From positions 1 through 64,000 of the forward strand of contig NZ_RCVJ01000117.1 of assembly GCF_003667505.1 (NCBI RefSeq): DNA of 64,000 nt, given 5' to 3'. This stretch comes from Micromonospora sp. BL4. Its GTDB lineage: Bacteria > Actinomycetota > Actinomycetes > Mycobacteriales > Micromonosporaceae. Positions 22,916 to 32,631 of this stretch are shown piece after piece; the stretch's first letter is position 1; every line of letters starts with the position of its first letter. The notes under the pieces were generated by a model. It had not been told where the DNA came from, searched no databases, and saw nothing but the letters and a program-made list of their open reading frames with translations. Position numbers and translations under genes: made by a program.

Positions 22916-25341
22916 CGACCGGCCAGTCCGGGACCGGAAGCGCCCGGCCCACTCCCACCGGGGACGCCCCGATCCGGCCGTCGGTCCCGGCCGCCGGCGC
23001 CGCCCCCACCCCGGCGGCGCGCACCGCCGCCACGGCATCCGACACCACGACCGCCGCTGCCGCCGCGGACCGCCCGGTCAGTGGCGACGGCACGACGGCC
23101 AGCGTCACCACGAGCGACGGTACGAAAGCCGCCACCCCCACGGACGACGGCCCCGAGCCCGGCCCCGCGAAGAACGACGCTCCCAAGCCCGACGCGGCCA
23201 AGGACAGCGCGGCGAAGGACGGCGCAGCCACGGGCAGCACGACCAAGAACGGCGCGACCAAGAACGGCGCCACCACGGACGATGCAGCCGCCGACGGCGC
23301 GGGCAAAGACGGCGCAGCCAGGAACGGCGCGACCAAGAACCGCACGGCCAAGAACCGCACGGCCAAGAACGGCCCAGCCAAGAACAGCGCGACCAAGAAC
23401 GACCCAGGCAAGGGCGACGCGGCCAAGGGCGGCACAGGCACGAACGGTGCGACCAAGGGCGGCACGGGCAAGGGCGATGCGGCCAAGGGCGGCGACACGA
23501 CCGAGGGTGAGAAGGCCGGCGATGCCGACGCTTCGGTGCAGACCGACGGTGCGGCGAAGTCGGCGGGATCCGAGCGCTGGGAGGCGTTCGCTTCCGCCCC
23601 GGAGCCGGTGCCCTCCCCGCTCAGCCGGGCGACACGCGCCGCCGGCCGGTTCCTGATCCACGAGTGGACACTGGCGAGCCTCGGCGCGCTGGCGCTGGCC
23701 GTGTTGATGACCTGGCCGACGCTGCGTTACCCGCGCTACACCCTGCCGCAGGACTACTGGGACCCGAGCCTGCAGGCATGGCAGATGGCCTGGTCCGGGC
23801 ACATCCTGCTGACCGAGCCGGCGCGCCTGTGGCAGTCCAACACGTTCTTCCCCGAGCTGTGGAGCTTCGCGTTCTCCGACACGCTGCTCGGCTACGCCCC
23901 GGCCGGGATGCTCGGCAGCGGCCCCGAGGACGCGGTGCTGCGCTACAACATCATGTTCGTGCTGGCGCACGCGCTGGCCACGCTCGGGGCGTACGCGCTG
24001 GCCCGGCAACTCGGCTCGGGCCGGATCGGCGCGGCGGTGGCCGGCGTCGCCTACACCTACGCGCCGTGGTTGCTGGCCCAGGCCGGGCACCTGCACGTGC
24101 TCTCCAACGGCGGGATCCCGCTGGCGCTTGCCATGCTGGCGCGCGGGCACGGCTGGTCGCTGCGGCACGGCTACCGGCCCGAGCGCCGGCACGACGGCTG
24201 GGTGTACGGCGGCTGGCTGGTGGCGGCCTGGCAGCTCAGCCTCGGCTTCGGCATCGGTCTGCCGTTCGCGTACTTCCTGGCCGGCGCGGTGCTCGTCGCC
24301 GCCGTCCTCTTCTACGCGCGGCGGCTCCGCACCGGCCGGGCGCTGCCGTTCGGCCGCCGGCTGCTCGTCGCCGACCTCGTGGGCGGGGTGCTCTTCGCCG
24401 GGGTGGGTCTGCTGATGGCGATTCCGTACTTCAAGGTGACCGAGCTGCACCCGTACGCCGAGCGCAGCATCGGCGACATCAGCATCTTCTCGCCGCCGGC
24501 GTCCGGCTTCGTGACCGCGCCCGCGGAGTCACGGATCTGGGGCGGGCTGCACGAGGGTGCCCGAGCGGCGCTGCCGTGGCACCCGGAGATGACTCTGCTG
24601 CCGGGCTTCGTGCTGTACGCGTTGGCCGCCGGTGGGCTGTTGTTCTCGGTCTGGCGGCTACGGCACCGGCTGCTGCTCCTCGCCGGGGTTCTGGTGACGA
24701 TGGCCTTCGCGATGGGCACCCGCTTCTTCGACGGCGCCTTCACCTACGTCCCGCTCTTCGAACACGCACCCGGCTGGAACGCGCTGCGTACCCCCGGGCG
24801 GTTGATGCTCTGGACGACGCTGCTGCTCGCCCTGCTCGCCGCGGGCGCGGTCACCGCCCTCACCGAACGGGTCCGCGAGCTGGCCGCGCAACGGATCCCG
24901 TCCTGGCCGGGGCCGTGGCTGCGCCTGGCCACCCTGCTGCCGTTGCTGCTGGTCATCGTGGAGGGCCTGAACACCACCCCGCATCCGGTGGTGCCGACGC
25001 AACCGGCCGCGCTGCGCACGGTGGAGGGGCCGCTGCTGGTGCTGCCCAGCAACCAGAGCCTGGACCAGCATGTGATGCTGTGGTCCACCAGCGGCTTCCC
25101 GGACGTGGTGAACGGTGGCAGCGGCTTCACGCCGCGCCAGCTCGACGACGTCCGCCGGGTGACCCAGTCGTTCCCCGACCAGACCAGCGTCGACTACCTG
25201 CGCACGCTGGGCGTCCGCACGGTGGTGCTGCTGCGCGGGCAGGTCGCCGGAACGCCGTGGGAGATCACCATCGACGCGCCGGTCGACTCCCTCGGCATCA
25301 CCCGGCAGGAGATCGACGGCGCCGTGGCGTACCGGCTCTGA
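22912..25341 (+). CDS. Large polytopic membrane protein with Lys/Asn/Gly/Ala repeat N-terminus
   Basis: 809 residues. Residues 1-205 are low complexity; the stretch 90-195 has imperfect repeats such as AKDGAATG, TKNGATKNGA and AKGGTGTNGA. From about 245 there are around ten transmembrane helices with a GT-C-like luminal loop (PRYTLPQDYWDPSLQAWQMA) and a SFAFSDTLLGYAP segment. A soluble C-terminal domain starts near LPSNQSLDQHVMLWST. This matches glycosyltransferase-like membrane proteins of unknown substrate in actinobacteria. It is coupled to nfo by a 4-bp overlap and ends at a strong terminator. The reading frame is open far upstream across nfo, but that part is antiframe. Confidence 0.78.
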   Translation: MTTGQSGTGSARPTPTGDAPIRPSVPAAGAAPTPAARTAATASDTTTAAAAADRPVSGDGTTASVTTSDGTKAATPTDDGPEPGPAKNDAPKPDAAKDSAAKDGAATGSTTKNGATKNGATTDDAAADGAGKDGAARNGATKNRTAKNRTAKNGPAKNSATKNDPGKGDAAKGGTGTNGATKGGTGKGDAAKGGDTTEGEKAGDADASVQTDGAAKSAGSERWEAFASAPEPVPSPLSRATRAAGRFLIHEWTLASLGALALAVLMTWPTLRYPRYTLPQDYWDPSLQAWQMAWSGHILLTEPARLWQSNTFFPELWSFAFSDTLLGYAPAGMLGSGPEDAVLRYNIMFVLAHALATLGAYALARQLGSGRIGAAVAGVAYTYAPWLLAQAGHLHVLSNGGIPLALAMLARGHGWSLRHGYRPERRHDGWVYGGWLVAAWQLSLGFGIGLPFAYFLAGAVLVAAVLFYARRLRTGRALPFGRRLLVADLVGGVLFAGVGLLMAIPYFKVTELHPYAERSIGDISIFSPPASGFVTAPAESRIWGGLHEGARAALPWHPEMTLLPGFVLYALAAGGLLFSVWRLRHRLLLLAGVLVTMAFAMGTRFFDGAFTYVPLFEHAPGWNALRTPGRLMLWTTLLLALLAAGAVTALTERVRELAAQRIPSWPGPWLRLATLLPLLLVIVEGLNTTPHPVVPTQPAALRTVEGPLLVLPSNQSLDQHVMLWSTSGFPDVVNGGSGFTPRQLDDVRRVTQSFPDQTSVDYLRTLGVRTVVLLRGQVAGTPWEITIDAPVDSLGITRQEIDGAVAYRL
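23170..23500 (+). repeat. Degenerate 15-bp repeats encoding (T/A)KNGA units
   Basis: About 20 imperfect copies of units such as aagaacggcgcgaccaag, giving Lys-Asn-Gly-Ala or Lys-Gly-Gly-Ala peptides, in the N-terminal part of the membrane gene. The region is clearly A-richer than its neighbours on the coding strand. Confidence 0.75.
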
Positions 25342-25361
25342 CGCGGCTGGCGTCGGGGGCG

Positions 25362-25437
25362 GGGTTTGCGGGGGAGCCCACCCGGCTCCGGGCGGTCAGG
25401 CTTGATCCCTGCGCCGGGCGGGCTCCCCCGCAAACCC
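25362..25437. terminator. Large inverted repeat, bidirectional terminator
   Basis: Arms 25362-25379 (gggtttgcgggggagccc) and 25420-25437 pair perfectly over 18 bp; inner sequences cccggc (25381-25386) and gccggg (25413-25418) extend the stem. It lies between the convergent stops at 25341 and 25466. Confidence 0.8.
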
Positions 25438-25465
25438 TGACGTCGCCAGGCCGCGTGAATGCGGA

Positions 25466-26971
25466 TCAGGTGGTGGCGGGTTCGCGTGAGGGTTCACTGG
25501 TCGTCGCTCGCTGTCGCCAGCGGTCCAGCCAGGGGGCGTCCGGTGCGCCGTCGAGCACGCCGCCGTCGGGGTCGTCCGGATAGGTGGCCCGCACCGCGTC
25601 CCGCTCGGGGTGCAGGATCTCCCGGATGACCAGCACGCAGAGCACCACCACGGTGGCCAGCCGCAGCGTCGAGGCCAGCACGAACACCCCTTCCGGGAAG
25701 ACCGGGCGGCTGGTCGCCGCGCCGAGCAGCTCGCCGTAGAAGGCGACGAAGTAGCAGACCTCGGCGAACTGCCAGGCCAGGATGGCGCCCCACTTGGGGC
25801 GGGCCAGCACCACCAGGGGCAGCAGCCAGAGCACGAACTGCTGGGACCAGACCTTGCTGAAGATGAGGAACGCGGCGACGACCAGGAAGGCGAGCTGGGC
25901 CAGCCGCGGCCGGCGGGGCGCCCGCAGCGCCAGGACCGCCACGCCGAGGCAGGCGAGCCCGAACAGGGCGTACGAGATGGTGTTGAGGGTGGGGATGTTG
26001 GCGTTCAGCCACTCGAAGGGGCCGAGCCGGGCGGGGTCTCCGCCGACCTTGCCGTCGAGGTAGCGCCCGATGTACCAGAGCGTGCCCCAGTCGATGGGTC
26101 GAGTGGTGTTCAGCTCAAAGAACCGGTCCCAGTTCTCCGGGTACGCCCGCGCGGCCGGCAGGTTCACCAGCACCACGGCGGCGATTGCGGTCCCGATGGC
26201 GGTGAGCGCGGCGCGGACCCGGTCGGCCCGGAGCGCCAGGATGAGGATCGGTCCCAACAGGAACAGTGGCCAGAGCTTCGCCGCGCCGGCGAGGCCGAGC
26301 AGCACTCCGGCCACCACGGGTCGTTTCCGGGCCCAGGCCAGCAGGCCGAACGCGGCCAGCCCGATGGCGAGCAGGTCCCAGTTGACGGTGGCGGTGAGCA
26401 CCAGCGCGGGGGCGAGCGCGAACAACGCGGCGTCCCAGGGTCGTCGTCTGCGTAGCGCCAGGATCACCGCCACGGTGGCCACCGCGAGCGCGCCCAGCAC
26501 CAGCGCGTTGAGGTTGTAGAACCACTGGCCCTGGTTGATGCTGGGGTCGCCGTCGCCGATGGCGTGCACCGGCAGGCCCAGCGCCCCCATGAAGTAGCCG
26601 GTCAGCACCGGGTACTCGACGGGGTGGTCACGGTAGGGCACCTTGCCCTCGTTGAGCCCCTCGGCGTAGTAGAGGGCGAGCACGTCGGTGTAGCAGAACT
26701 TGGTGTACTGCTCGTTGTTCTGCCAGGCGCCGTCCTGGCACGGTGACTTCTGCACCCAGTGCAGGGCGAGCGTGAGGCAGACCAGCGCCAGCACGATCCG
26801 GACGGCGGTCCAGAACCGGCGTTCACCGCCGGCGGGCCGGTTCAGTGCCGTCGCGTGGTCGCCGAGGGGTCCGCCGATCACGCCGGAGATGCCGCGGACG
26901 AACCCGTCGGAGCGGGACGGGTGGTCGGTGGTTCCGGCGTCGTCGATGCCGGGCGTCGACTGGGTGCTCAT
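25466..26971 (-). CDS. GT-C-like integral membrane protein (Rv0051-type position)
   Basis: 501 residues with about ten transmembrane helices. The first large outer loop (QNNEQYTKFCYTDVLALYYAEG, then YRDHPVEYPVLTGYF) has the acidic/aromatic pattern of GT87-type glycosyltransferases, and LLGLAGAAKLWPLFLLGPIL is their typical later helix. The gene lies just downstream of ponA, the same position as M. tuberculosis Rv0051 next to ponA1 (recall). That suggests a role in cell-envelope glycan assembly (inference). Its N-terminus (MSTQSTPGIDDAG) is short and polar. Confidence 0.75.
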   Translation of the reverse strand: MSTQSTPGIDDAGTTDHPSRSDGFVRGISGVIGGPLGDHATALNRPAGGERRFWTAVRIVLALVCLTLALHWVQKSPCQDGAWQNNEQYTKFCYTDVLALYYAEGLNEGKVPYRDHPVEYPVLTGYFMGALGLPVHAIGDGDPSINQGQWFYNLNALVLGALAVATVAVILALRRRRPWDAALFALAPALVLTATVNWDLLAIGLAAFGLLAWARKRPVVAGVLLGLAGAAKLWPLFLLGPILILALRADRVRAALTAIGTAIAAVVLVNLPAARAYPENWDRFFELNTTRPIDWGTLWYIGRYLDGKVGGDPARLGPFEWLNANIPTLNTISYALFGLACLGVAVLALRAPRRPRLAQLAFLVVAAFLIFSKVWSQQFVLWLLPLVVLARPKWGAILAWQFAEVCYFVAFYGELLGAATSRPVFPEGVFVLASTLRLATVVVLCVLVIREILHPERDAVRATYPDDPDGGVLDGAPDAPWLDRWRQRATTSEPSREPATT

Positions 26972-27037
26972 GGGAAGGCATCCTGCCGTACGACGGGGGT
27001 GCGCGTCCTGTCCCGGCGCGCGGATCCGGGTACGGAA

Positions 27038-27080
27038 ACGCCGCCGCCGGCCGGACAGGTCGTCCGGCCGGCGGCGGCGT
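27038..27080 (-). terminator. Terminator after ponA
   Basis: Arms 27038-27055 (acgccgccgccggccgga) and 27063-27080 form a perfect 18-bp GC stem with a 7-nt loop, 17 bp beyond the ponA stop on the minus strand, followed by TTTCC. Confidence 0.8.
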
Positions 27081-27096
27081 CGTTCAGCGGTGCGGG

Positions 27097-29961
27097 TCAG
27101 TCCCGATTGGTCGGTGGCAGGCCGGGTAACAGCCCGCCGCCGTTGCCGCCGTTTCCGGGTCGGCCGGGATCGTTCGGGTTGTTGCCCCCGTTGTTGCCGC
27201 CGTTGTTGCCGTCGGTACGCGGGCAGAAGGGGTTGGTCAGCGGGTCACAGGGCAGCTGCCCGCCTGGTCCACCGGGCCCACTCGGAAGACCCGGGATGAC
27301 AGGTGGGGTCACCACCGGCTCCTTGCCGTTGCCCTTCGTGACGTCGCCCTCGCCGGTGACGCTGGGCAGGGGAATCTCCTCCTGCCCCTTTAGCGCGGTG
27401 TTCATGTACTTCTCCCAGATCGGACCGGGGAGCGTCGATCCACCAATGGCCTTACCGCCGGTGAGGCGGATCTTCGGCTTCTTCGGATCCCGGCTACCCA
27501 CCCAGACGGCGGTGGCGATCTGCGGGGTGTAGCCGACCATCCAGGCGTGCGCGTTGTCCCTGCTGTCGTACTCCCAGGTGCCGGTCTTGCCCGCAGCCTG
27601 GCGCCCGTCGTCCAGGGAGAGGTTGTTGGGTCGGGGGATCTGCTTCAAGACACCGGTGACCTCGTCGGTGACCCGCTTGTCGATCCGCTGCTCCGGCTTG
27701 ATGCGCTCGCTGCGGACCACCTTCCACTTGCCGGTGCCCTGGTCCTGCTGCTCCACCTTGATGACGAAGTGGGCCTTGATGTACTTACCGTCGTTGGCAA
27801 AGGTGGCGAGGGCGTTCGCATGGTCGAACACGGTGATCGGGTACTTGCCGAAACCGGTCCAGTTGTCGAACGGGGTCCGCTGCTTCTTCGACAGGTCGAA
27901 GGCCTGCGGTGGGTCGACACCCCACATCGTGGTCACGCCGGCCTTCTTGGCCATGTCGACCACCTTCTCGGGGCCGATCTTGTCGGTGACCCAGTAGAAG
28001 GGCACGTTGTAGGACTGGATGGTCGACTCTTCGAGGGTGCACCACTTCCCGCACTTGCCCGCGCCTCGGTTGGCGTTGCCGATTTCGACATCGGTGCCCT
28101 CGGGCTTGAACGGCGTCGCGTCCCAGTGCGACTTCACCGAGATGCCGTCTTCGATCGCGGCGGCCAGCGTGTACACCTTCATCGAGGAGCCCGGCTGGTG
28201 GCCACCGGTCAGGTCACCGTTCTTGTCGGTGTTCTTGCCGGCGTAGTCGAAGTCGGCCCCGCTGTCGCCGCCGTAGTAGGCGAGCACGCGACCCTTCTTC
28301 GGGTCGATCGATACCACTGCCGCCATCAGGTTCTTCGGCTGATCGTTGAGCTCCGAACCCTTCTTCGACTGCATCGCCGTGTTCTCCGCGGCGGCCTGCA
28401 GCTTCGGGTCGATGGTGGTGGTGATCCGGTAGCCGCCATCCCGTAGGGCGTCGACGCAACTGACCTTGCCCTCGGCGCCGCTGTCGGAGCAGAGACCCAT
28501 CTGGTCCATCTCCTGGCGCACGTAGTTGATGACGTTGCCCCGCGGGCTGTCGACACCGAACCCGACGCCGTCCTTCTTCGGTGCCAGCACCTTGGGGTAG
28601 GCGGTGGGCGACTGCGGACGCCCGGGGGCGTCCAGCCAGCCCTCCTTCTTCATGCCAGCGATCACGTAGTCCCACCGGGACTTGGCGTCCGTCGGGTTGA
28701 CCGCCGGGTCGTACCCCAGGTGGGTCTCGCTCTTCACCGGCTGCTTGATCAGCGCGGCCAGGACCGCGCCCTCGCCGACGGTGAGCTTGCTCGCCGGCTT
28801 GCCGAAGTAGGTCTGCGCCGCCGCTTCGATGCCGTACGCGCCGCGGCCGAAGTAGATCACGTTCAGGTAGTGCTGCATGATCGTCGGCTTGTCGTACTTC
28901 TCGTTCAGCTTGGAGGCGAGGATGGCCTCCTTCACCTTCCGGCCGTACGTGTCGTCCTGGAGGTTCTCGAAGGCGTTACGGGCGTACTGCTGGGTGATCG
29001 TCGAAGCACCCTGCTTGTCACCACCGGAGACGTTGTTCCACGCCGCCCGGACGATGCCCTTGTAGTCGACGCCCGAGTGCCGGTAGAAGTTCCGGTCCTC
29101 CGCCGCCGCCACCGCATCCTGCACGTGCTGCGGGATGTCCTTGATGGTGATGAAGGTGCGGTTCTCGCTGCCCAGCTTGGCCAACTGGGTAGTGCCGTTG
29201 TTGGCGTAGACGGTGGTGGACAGGGGCAGCGGCATCTCGTTGGGCATGACCACGTTGGTCGAGTAGTAGGTGAAGCCGACCACGCCGACGCCGGCGAGCA
29301 TGATGAAGACCGCGAACCCGGCGATCAGCAGGTTGATCCGCTTGCGCTTCTTCGCCCGGGCCGCGCCCGGGTCACCCGGACCGCGACCGCCCCGACCTCC
29401 GCGACCCGGACCGTTCGGCCCACCAGGTCCGCCGGGGCCACCCGGGCCGCCGGAGACCGGTGAGACGCTCGCCCGGGCCACCGCGGCCCGACCACCGACG
29501 GATGCCGATCCGACACTGGCCCGGCCCGCCGAGGCGGCGCCGACGGACGCGGCGCCGACGGCGGCCCGACCGGCCGGTGCGCCCGGTGCGGGAGACACGG
29601 GCACCGAGGCTCGGCCCGCGCCAGCACGACCGGCGGCCACGCCGGGCGCCGGCGACACCGGCACCGATGCCCGCCCGGTCCGACCCGGCGCGGCCGAACC
29701 CACCGAGGCGGATCCGGCGGCCGCTCCGCCGCGCGGCGGCACCACGGCGGCGCCACCCACCGAGGCCCGCCCACCGGCGGCCCGCGGTGTGACCGAGGCA
29801 CGACCGGGGGACGCCCCGGCCTCCGAGGCCGACCATCCGCTCCCTCGGGAGTCACCGCCAGGTCGGCGGTACGCGTCGTCCGCGCCCGGTCCGGGGTCGC
29901 CGTCCGGCCCCGGGTACTGGGTCCGTCCACGCGCAGAACTGGGATCGCCGTACGAGTTCAT
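27097..29961 (-). CDS. ponA: Class A penicillin-binding protein (transglycosylase/transpeptidase)
   Basis: 954 residues. A cytoplasmic N-terminus of about 205 residues is Ala/Gly/Ser/Arg-rich with RASVG-type repeats. A membrane anchor lies at about 207-230 (NLLIAGFAVFIMLAGVGVVG). The GT51 domain has AAAEDRNFYRHSGVD (catalytic Glu near 287) and GASTITQQYARN. The transpeptidase has SxxK in PGSSMKVYTL (near 593), SxN in IQSYNVPFYW and KTG in AAGKTGTWEY (near 792). A Gly/Asn/Pro-rich tail closes the protein. It polymerises and cross-links peptidoglycan at the outer membrane face. The gene order DUF5318-ponA-GT-C protein matches Rv0049-ponA1-Rv0051 (recall). Confidence 0.95.
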   Translation of the reverse strand: MNSYGDPSSARGRTQYPGPDGDPGPGADDAYRRPGGDSRGSGWSASEAGASPGRASVTPRAAGGRASVGGAAVVPPRGGAAAGSASVGSAAPGRTGRASVPVSPAPGVAAGRAGAGRASVPVSPAPGAPAGRAAVGAASVGAASAGRASVGSASVGGRAAVARASVSPVSGGPGGPGGPGGPNGPGRGGRGGRGPGDPGAARAKKRKRINLLIAGFAVFIMLAGVGVVGFTYYSTNVVMPNEMPLPLSTTVYANNGTTQLAKLGSENRTFITIKDIPQHVQDAVAAAEDRNFYRHSGVDYKGIVRAAWNNVSGGDKQGASTITQQYARNAFENLQDDTYGRKVKEAILASKLNEKYDKPTIMQHYLNVIYFGRGAYGIEAAAQTYFGKPASKLTVGEGAVLAALIKQPVKSETHLGYDPAVNPTDAKSRWDYVIAGMKKEGWLDAPGRPQSPTAYPKVLAPKKDGVGFGVDSPRGNVINYVRQEMDQMGLCSDSGAEGKVSCVDALRDGGYRITTTIDPKLQAAAENTAMQSKKGSELNDQPKNLMAAVVSIDPKKGRVLAYYGGDSGADFDYAGKNTDKNGDLTGGHQPGSSMKVYTLAAAIEDGISVKSHWDATPFKPEGTDVEIGNANRGAGKCGKWCTLEESTIQSYNVPFYWVTDKIGPEKVVDMAKKAGVTTMWGVDPPQAFDLSKKQRTPFDNWTGFGKYPITVFDHANALATFANDGKYIKAHFVIKVEQQDQGTGKWKVVRSERIKPEQRIDKRVTDEVTGVLKQIPRPNNLSLDDGRQAAGKTGTWEYDSRDNAHAWMVGYTPQIATAVWVGSRDPKKPKIRLTGGKAIGGSTLPGPIWEKYMNTALKGQEEIPLPSVTGEGDVTKGNGKEPVVTPPVIPGLPSGPGGPGGQLPCDPLTNPFCPRTDGNNGGNNGGNNPNDPGRPGNGGNGGGLLPGLPPTNRD

Positions 29962-30158
29962 TCCTCACACCCTGCCGGTCGCGGTGGGGCGCGACTGCGC
30001 CGCCACCGGGTTGCCGTGAGTTGCTTCACCCGGGACGCCGGCACGGGGGTGCCGGTTCGCCGGGGTCATTGCAGTATCAATCGGGCCAATCAGACCAACG
30101 AGCGGTCGGCCGTCCCGGGTAGCGTCTGCGGCCCCGGGGCCGGTCGAACCAGCTGAGA

Positions 30159-30608
30159 TCACCGTTGCGCCTCTCGCCTCCGCCGGCCGGCGCCACCGGC
30201 GCCCGCCGCGTCCTGCTCGCTGATGCCGTCGCCTTCGCCGGTGAGACCGTCCCGGCCGAGCAGGTACTGCTCGACGAGATGGTTCCAGTCACAGCCGAGG
30301 CACACCTCCACCACGAAGACCTGGAACTCACGCAGCGTCATCGCCAGCACGGGCAACTCAGCCAGTGTCCGGGCCTGGCCGGCGGACTGCTTGAGCTCGT
30401 CCCCGTAAATGTAGTGGACGAGTGTCAGGTTCTCACTGCGGCAGATCGGGCAGCGCAGGTCGGTCGGCTCGCCGTGGAACCGCGCGGCGTTTTTCAGGTA
30501 CGGCGACGCGTCGCAGACGTCGTACGTGCCGACCCGGCCGGCCAGGAGCTCACGCAGCACCGCTCGCTTCTGGAGCGAGTAGTCGACGACCTGGCGCTGC
30601 GTACGCAT
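30159..30608 (-). CDS. DUF5318 family zinc-ribbon protein
   Basis: 149 residues. MRTQRQVVDYSLQKRAVL starts the family core. Two Cys pairs, CPICRSENLT and VCLGCDWNHLV, look like a zinc ribbon. The last 30 residues are an Ala/Gly/Arg-rich tail. It is an actinobacterial family found next to ponA1 in mycobacteria (Rv0049-like, recall) with no known function. It lies upstream of ponA on the same strand, 197 bp away, so it may be separately expressed. Confidence 0.85.
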   Translation of the reverse strand: MRTQRQVVDYSLQKRAVLRELLAGRVGTYDVCDASPYLKNAARFHGEPTDLRCPICRSENLTLVHYIYGDELKQSAGQARTLAELPVLAMTLREFQVFVVEVCLGCDWNHLVEQYLLGRDGLTGEGDGISEQDAAGAGGAGRRRREAQR

Positions 30609-30686
30609 GCGGAGAAGGGTACGCGGTCCGGCTCGACCAGGCGACCACGGTCACGATCCGTGACGACAGCATCCCGGAACGGGGGT

Positions 30687-30740
30687 TTGCCCTGGCATCC
30701 TCGACCCGCTAACGTGCGATGTATCGGTCCGATACATCGC
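30687..30740 (+). promoter_or_regulatory. padR-ino1 promoter with perfect operator palindrome
   Basis: TTGCCC (30687-30692) and TAACGT (30710-30715) are separated by 17 bp, a good housekeeping promoter. Directly after the -10 box is a perfect palindrome: arms gcgatgtatcgg (30716-30727) and ccgatacatcgc (30729-30740) around a single T. It contains ATGT and ACAT, the half-sites typical of PadR operators (family knowledge), and covers the expected start of transcription, so binding should repress. Confidence 0.75.
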
Positions 30741-30782
30741 GGCGGTTACCGCTCCGCGCCGGGGGTAAGAGAGGGTGGCGCA

Positions 30783-31421
30783 GTGCTCGAGTTCGCCATC
30801 CTCGGCCTCCTGCAGGAGTCTCCGATGCACGGCTATGAGCTGCGCAAGGAACTGACCGCCAAACTCGGCGCGATCCGGGCGGCGATCAGCTACGGCTCGC
30901 TCTACCCGACCCTGCGCAGGTTGCAGGCGGCGGGATGGATCACCGAAGCCGCCGAGACACCCGCCACCGCCGAGGAGGTTCCCGCGCTGACCAGCCGACG
31001 AGGTCGGGTGGTCTACAAAATCACCGCGGAAGGCAAGGAACGCTTCGCCCAGCTGATCGCGCAGGCCGGGCCCGAGACGTACGACGACACGGGTTTCGGA
31101 GTGCACTTCGCGTTCTTCGCCCGGACCGACCAGGCGACCCGACTGCGCATTCTGGAGGGTCGCCGCCGCAAGATCGAGGAACGTCGCGAAGGACTTCGCG
31201 ACGTGCTGGGCCGGGCGGCCGAGCGCCTCGACGCTTACACCCTGGAACTGCAGCGCCACGGCCTTGACGCCTGTGAGCGCGAGGTCCGCTGGCTGGAGGA
31301 GCTCATCGCCAACGAGCGCTCCGGCCGAGCCCCGACGGTCCCGGACATCGGGACGGCCGGTGGCCGACGAGAAGACAACAGCCCGCCTCCGCCTGGAGAG
31401 ACCAGGAAAGAGCGGCCGTGA
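30783..31421 (+). CDS. PadR family transcriptional regulator
   Basis: 212 residues from GTG 30783, preceded by GAGAGGGTGG. The N-terminal winged helix has [39 protein letters not shown] and [15 protein letters not shown]. The C-terminal Vir-like helical part ([22 protein letters not shown]) gives dimerisation. It lies just before ino1 (stop to ino1 ATG 23 bp) and behind a perfect palindrome, so it probably represses itself and ino1. The same pair is found as Rv0047c-ino1 in M. tuberculosis (recall). The ligand is unknown. Confidence 0.92.
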   Translation: MLEFAILGLLQESPMHGYELRKELTAKLGAIRAAISYGSLYPTLRRLQAAGWITEAAETPATAEEVPALTSRRGRVVYKITAEGKERFAQLIAQAGPETYDDTGFGVHFAFFARTDQATRLRILEGRRRKIEERREGLRDVLGRAAERLDAYTLELQRHGLDACEREVRWLEELIANERSGRAPTVPDIGTAGGRREDNSPPPPGETRKERP

Positions 31422-31444
31422 CAGAAAAGAAGGAGGCAGACGCT

Positions 31445-32524
31445 ATGGGCTCCGTCCGCGTCGCCATCGTCGGTGTGGGTAACTGCGCCTCGTCCCTGGT
31501 TCAGGGCGTCGAGTACTACCGGAATGCCGACCCGAACGACCGCGTCCCGGGTCTCATGCACGTCGCCTTCGGCGACTACCACGTCTCCGCCGTCGAGTTC
31601 GTCGCGGCGTTCGACGTGGACGCCAAGAAGGTGGGCATGGACCTCGCGGAGGCGATCGTCGCCAGCGAGAACAACACCATCAAACTCTGCGACGTGCCGC
31701 CGACCGGCGTCAGCGTGCAGCGCGGTCCGACCTTCGACGGTCTGGGCCAGTACTACCGCGAGATCGTCGAGGAGTCCGACGCCACCCCCGTCGACGTGGC
31801 GCAGGCACTGCGCGACGCGCAGGTCGACGTCGTCGTCTGCTACCTCCCGGTCGGCTCGGAGCAGGCCGCCAAGTACTACGCCCAGGCGGCGATCGACGCC
31901 GGCTGCGCGTTCGTCAACGCCCTGCCGGTCTTCATCGCCTCCGACCCGGAGTGGGCCCAGAAGTTCACCGACGCCGGCCTGCCGATCGTCGGTGACGACA
32001 TCAAGAGCCAGGTCGGCGCCACCATCGTGCACCGCGCCCTCGCGAAGCTCTTCGAGGACCGCGGCGTCGAGCTGCTGCGCACGTACCAGCTCAACTTCGG
32101 CGGCAACATGGACTTCATGAACATGCTGGAGCGCAAGCGGCTGGTCTCGAAGAAGATCTCGAAGACCCAGTCGGTCACCTCGCAGATCCCGCACGAGATG
32201 AGCAAGAGCGACGTGCACATCGGCCCGTCGGACCACGTGCCGTGGCTCGACGACCGCAAGTGGGCGTACATCCGCCTGGAGGGTCGCTCGTTCGGTGACA
32301 CCCCGCTGAACGCCGAGCTCAAGCTCGAGGTGTGGGACTCTCCGAACTCGGCCGGCGTCATCATCGACGCGGTCCGCGCCGCGAAGATCGCGCTGGACCG
32401 GAAGATCGGCGGCCCGATCCTGTCGGCCTCGTCGTACTTCATGAAGTCCCCGCCGGTGCAGTACGCCGACCACGACGCCCACCAGGCCGTGGAGGAGTTC
32501 ATCGCCGGTGAGGTCGAGCGCTGA
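31445..32524 (+). CDS. ino1: Inositol-3-phosphate synthase
   Basis: 359 residues. It converts glucose 6-phosphate to inositol 3-phosphate using NAD, the entry to mycothiol and phosphatidylinositol synthesis in actinobacteria. Visible parts are the NAD motif [43 protein letters not shown], the active-site block [26 protein letters not shown] and the KTQSVTSQ lysine region. ATG 31445 is chosen because GGAGG is 8 nt upstream (31432-31436). A GTG at 31418 overlaps the padR stop but would add a non-family leader. Likely co-transcribed with padR. Confidence 0.95.
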   Translation: MGSVRVAIVGVGNCASSLVQGVEYYRNADPNDRVPGLMHVAFGDYHVSAVEFVAAFDVDAKKVGMDLAEAIVASENNTIKLCDVPPTGVSVQRGPTFDGLGQYYREIVEESDATPVDVAQALRDAQVDVVVCYLPVGSEQAAKYYAQAAIDAGCAFVNALPVFIASDPEWAQKFTDAGLPIVGDDIKSQVGATIVHRALAKLFEDRGVELLRTYQLNFGGNMDFMNMLERKRLVSKKISKTQSVTSQIPHEMSKSDVHIGPSDHVPWLDDRKWAYIRLEGRSFGDTPLNAELKLEVWDSPNSAGVIIDAVRAAKIALDRKIGGPILSASSYFMKSPPVQYADHDAHQAVEEFIAGEVER

Positions 32525-32540
32525 CCCGCTGAAACCAGCA

Positions 32541-32578
32541 CGGCGAGGGCCGGGTCCGAAGGGACCCGGCCCTCGCCG
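32541..32578. terminator. Bidirectional terminator after ino1
   Basis: Arms 32541-32557 (cggcgagggccgggtcc) and 32562-32578 form a perfect 17-bp stem with the loop gaag, between the ino1 stop and the convergent ogt stop. Confidence 0.85.
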
Positions 32579-32631
32579 CGTTCAGCCCACCATCTCCAGG
32601 TACGGCGACAGCCGTAACGCGCGCACCCTCG

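Noticed and set aside
23170..23500. Repeat tract as a CRISPR array
   Set aside because: Units are short, degenerate and in frame with a protein; there are no spacers and no cas genes.
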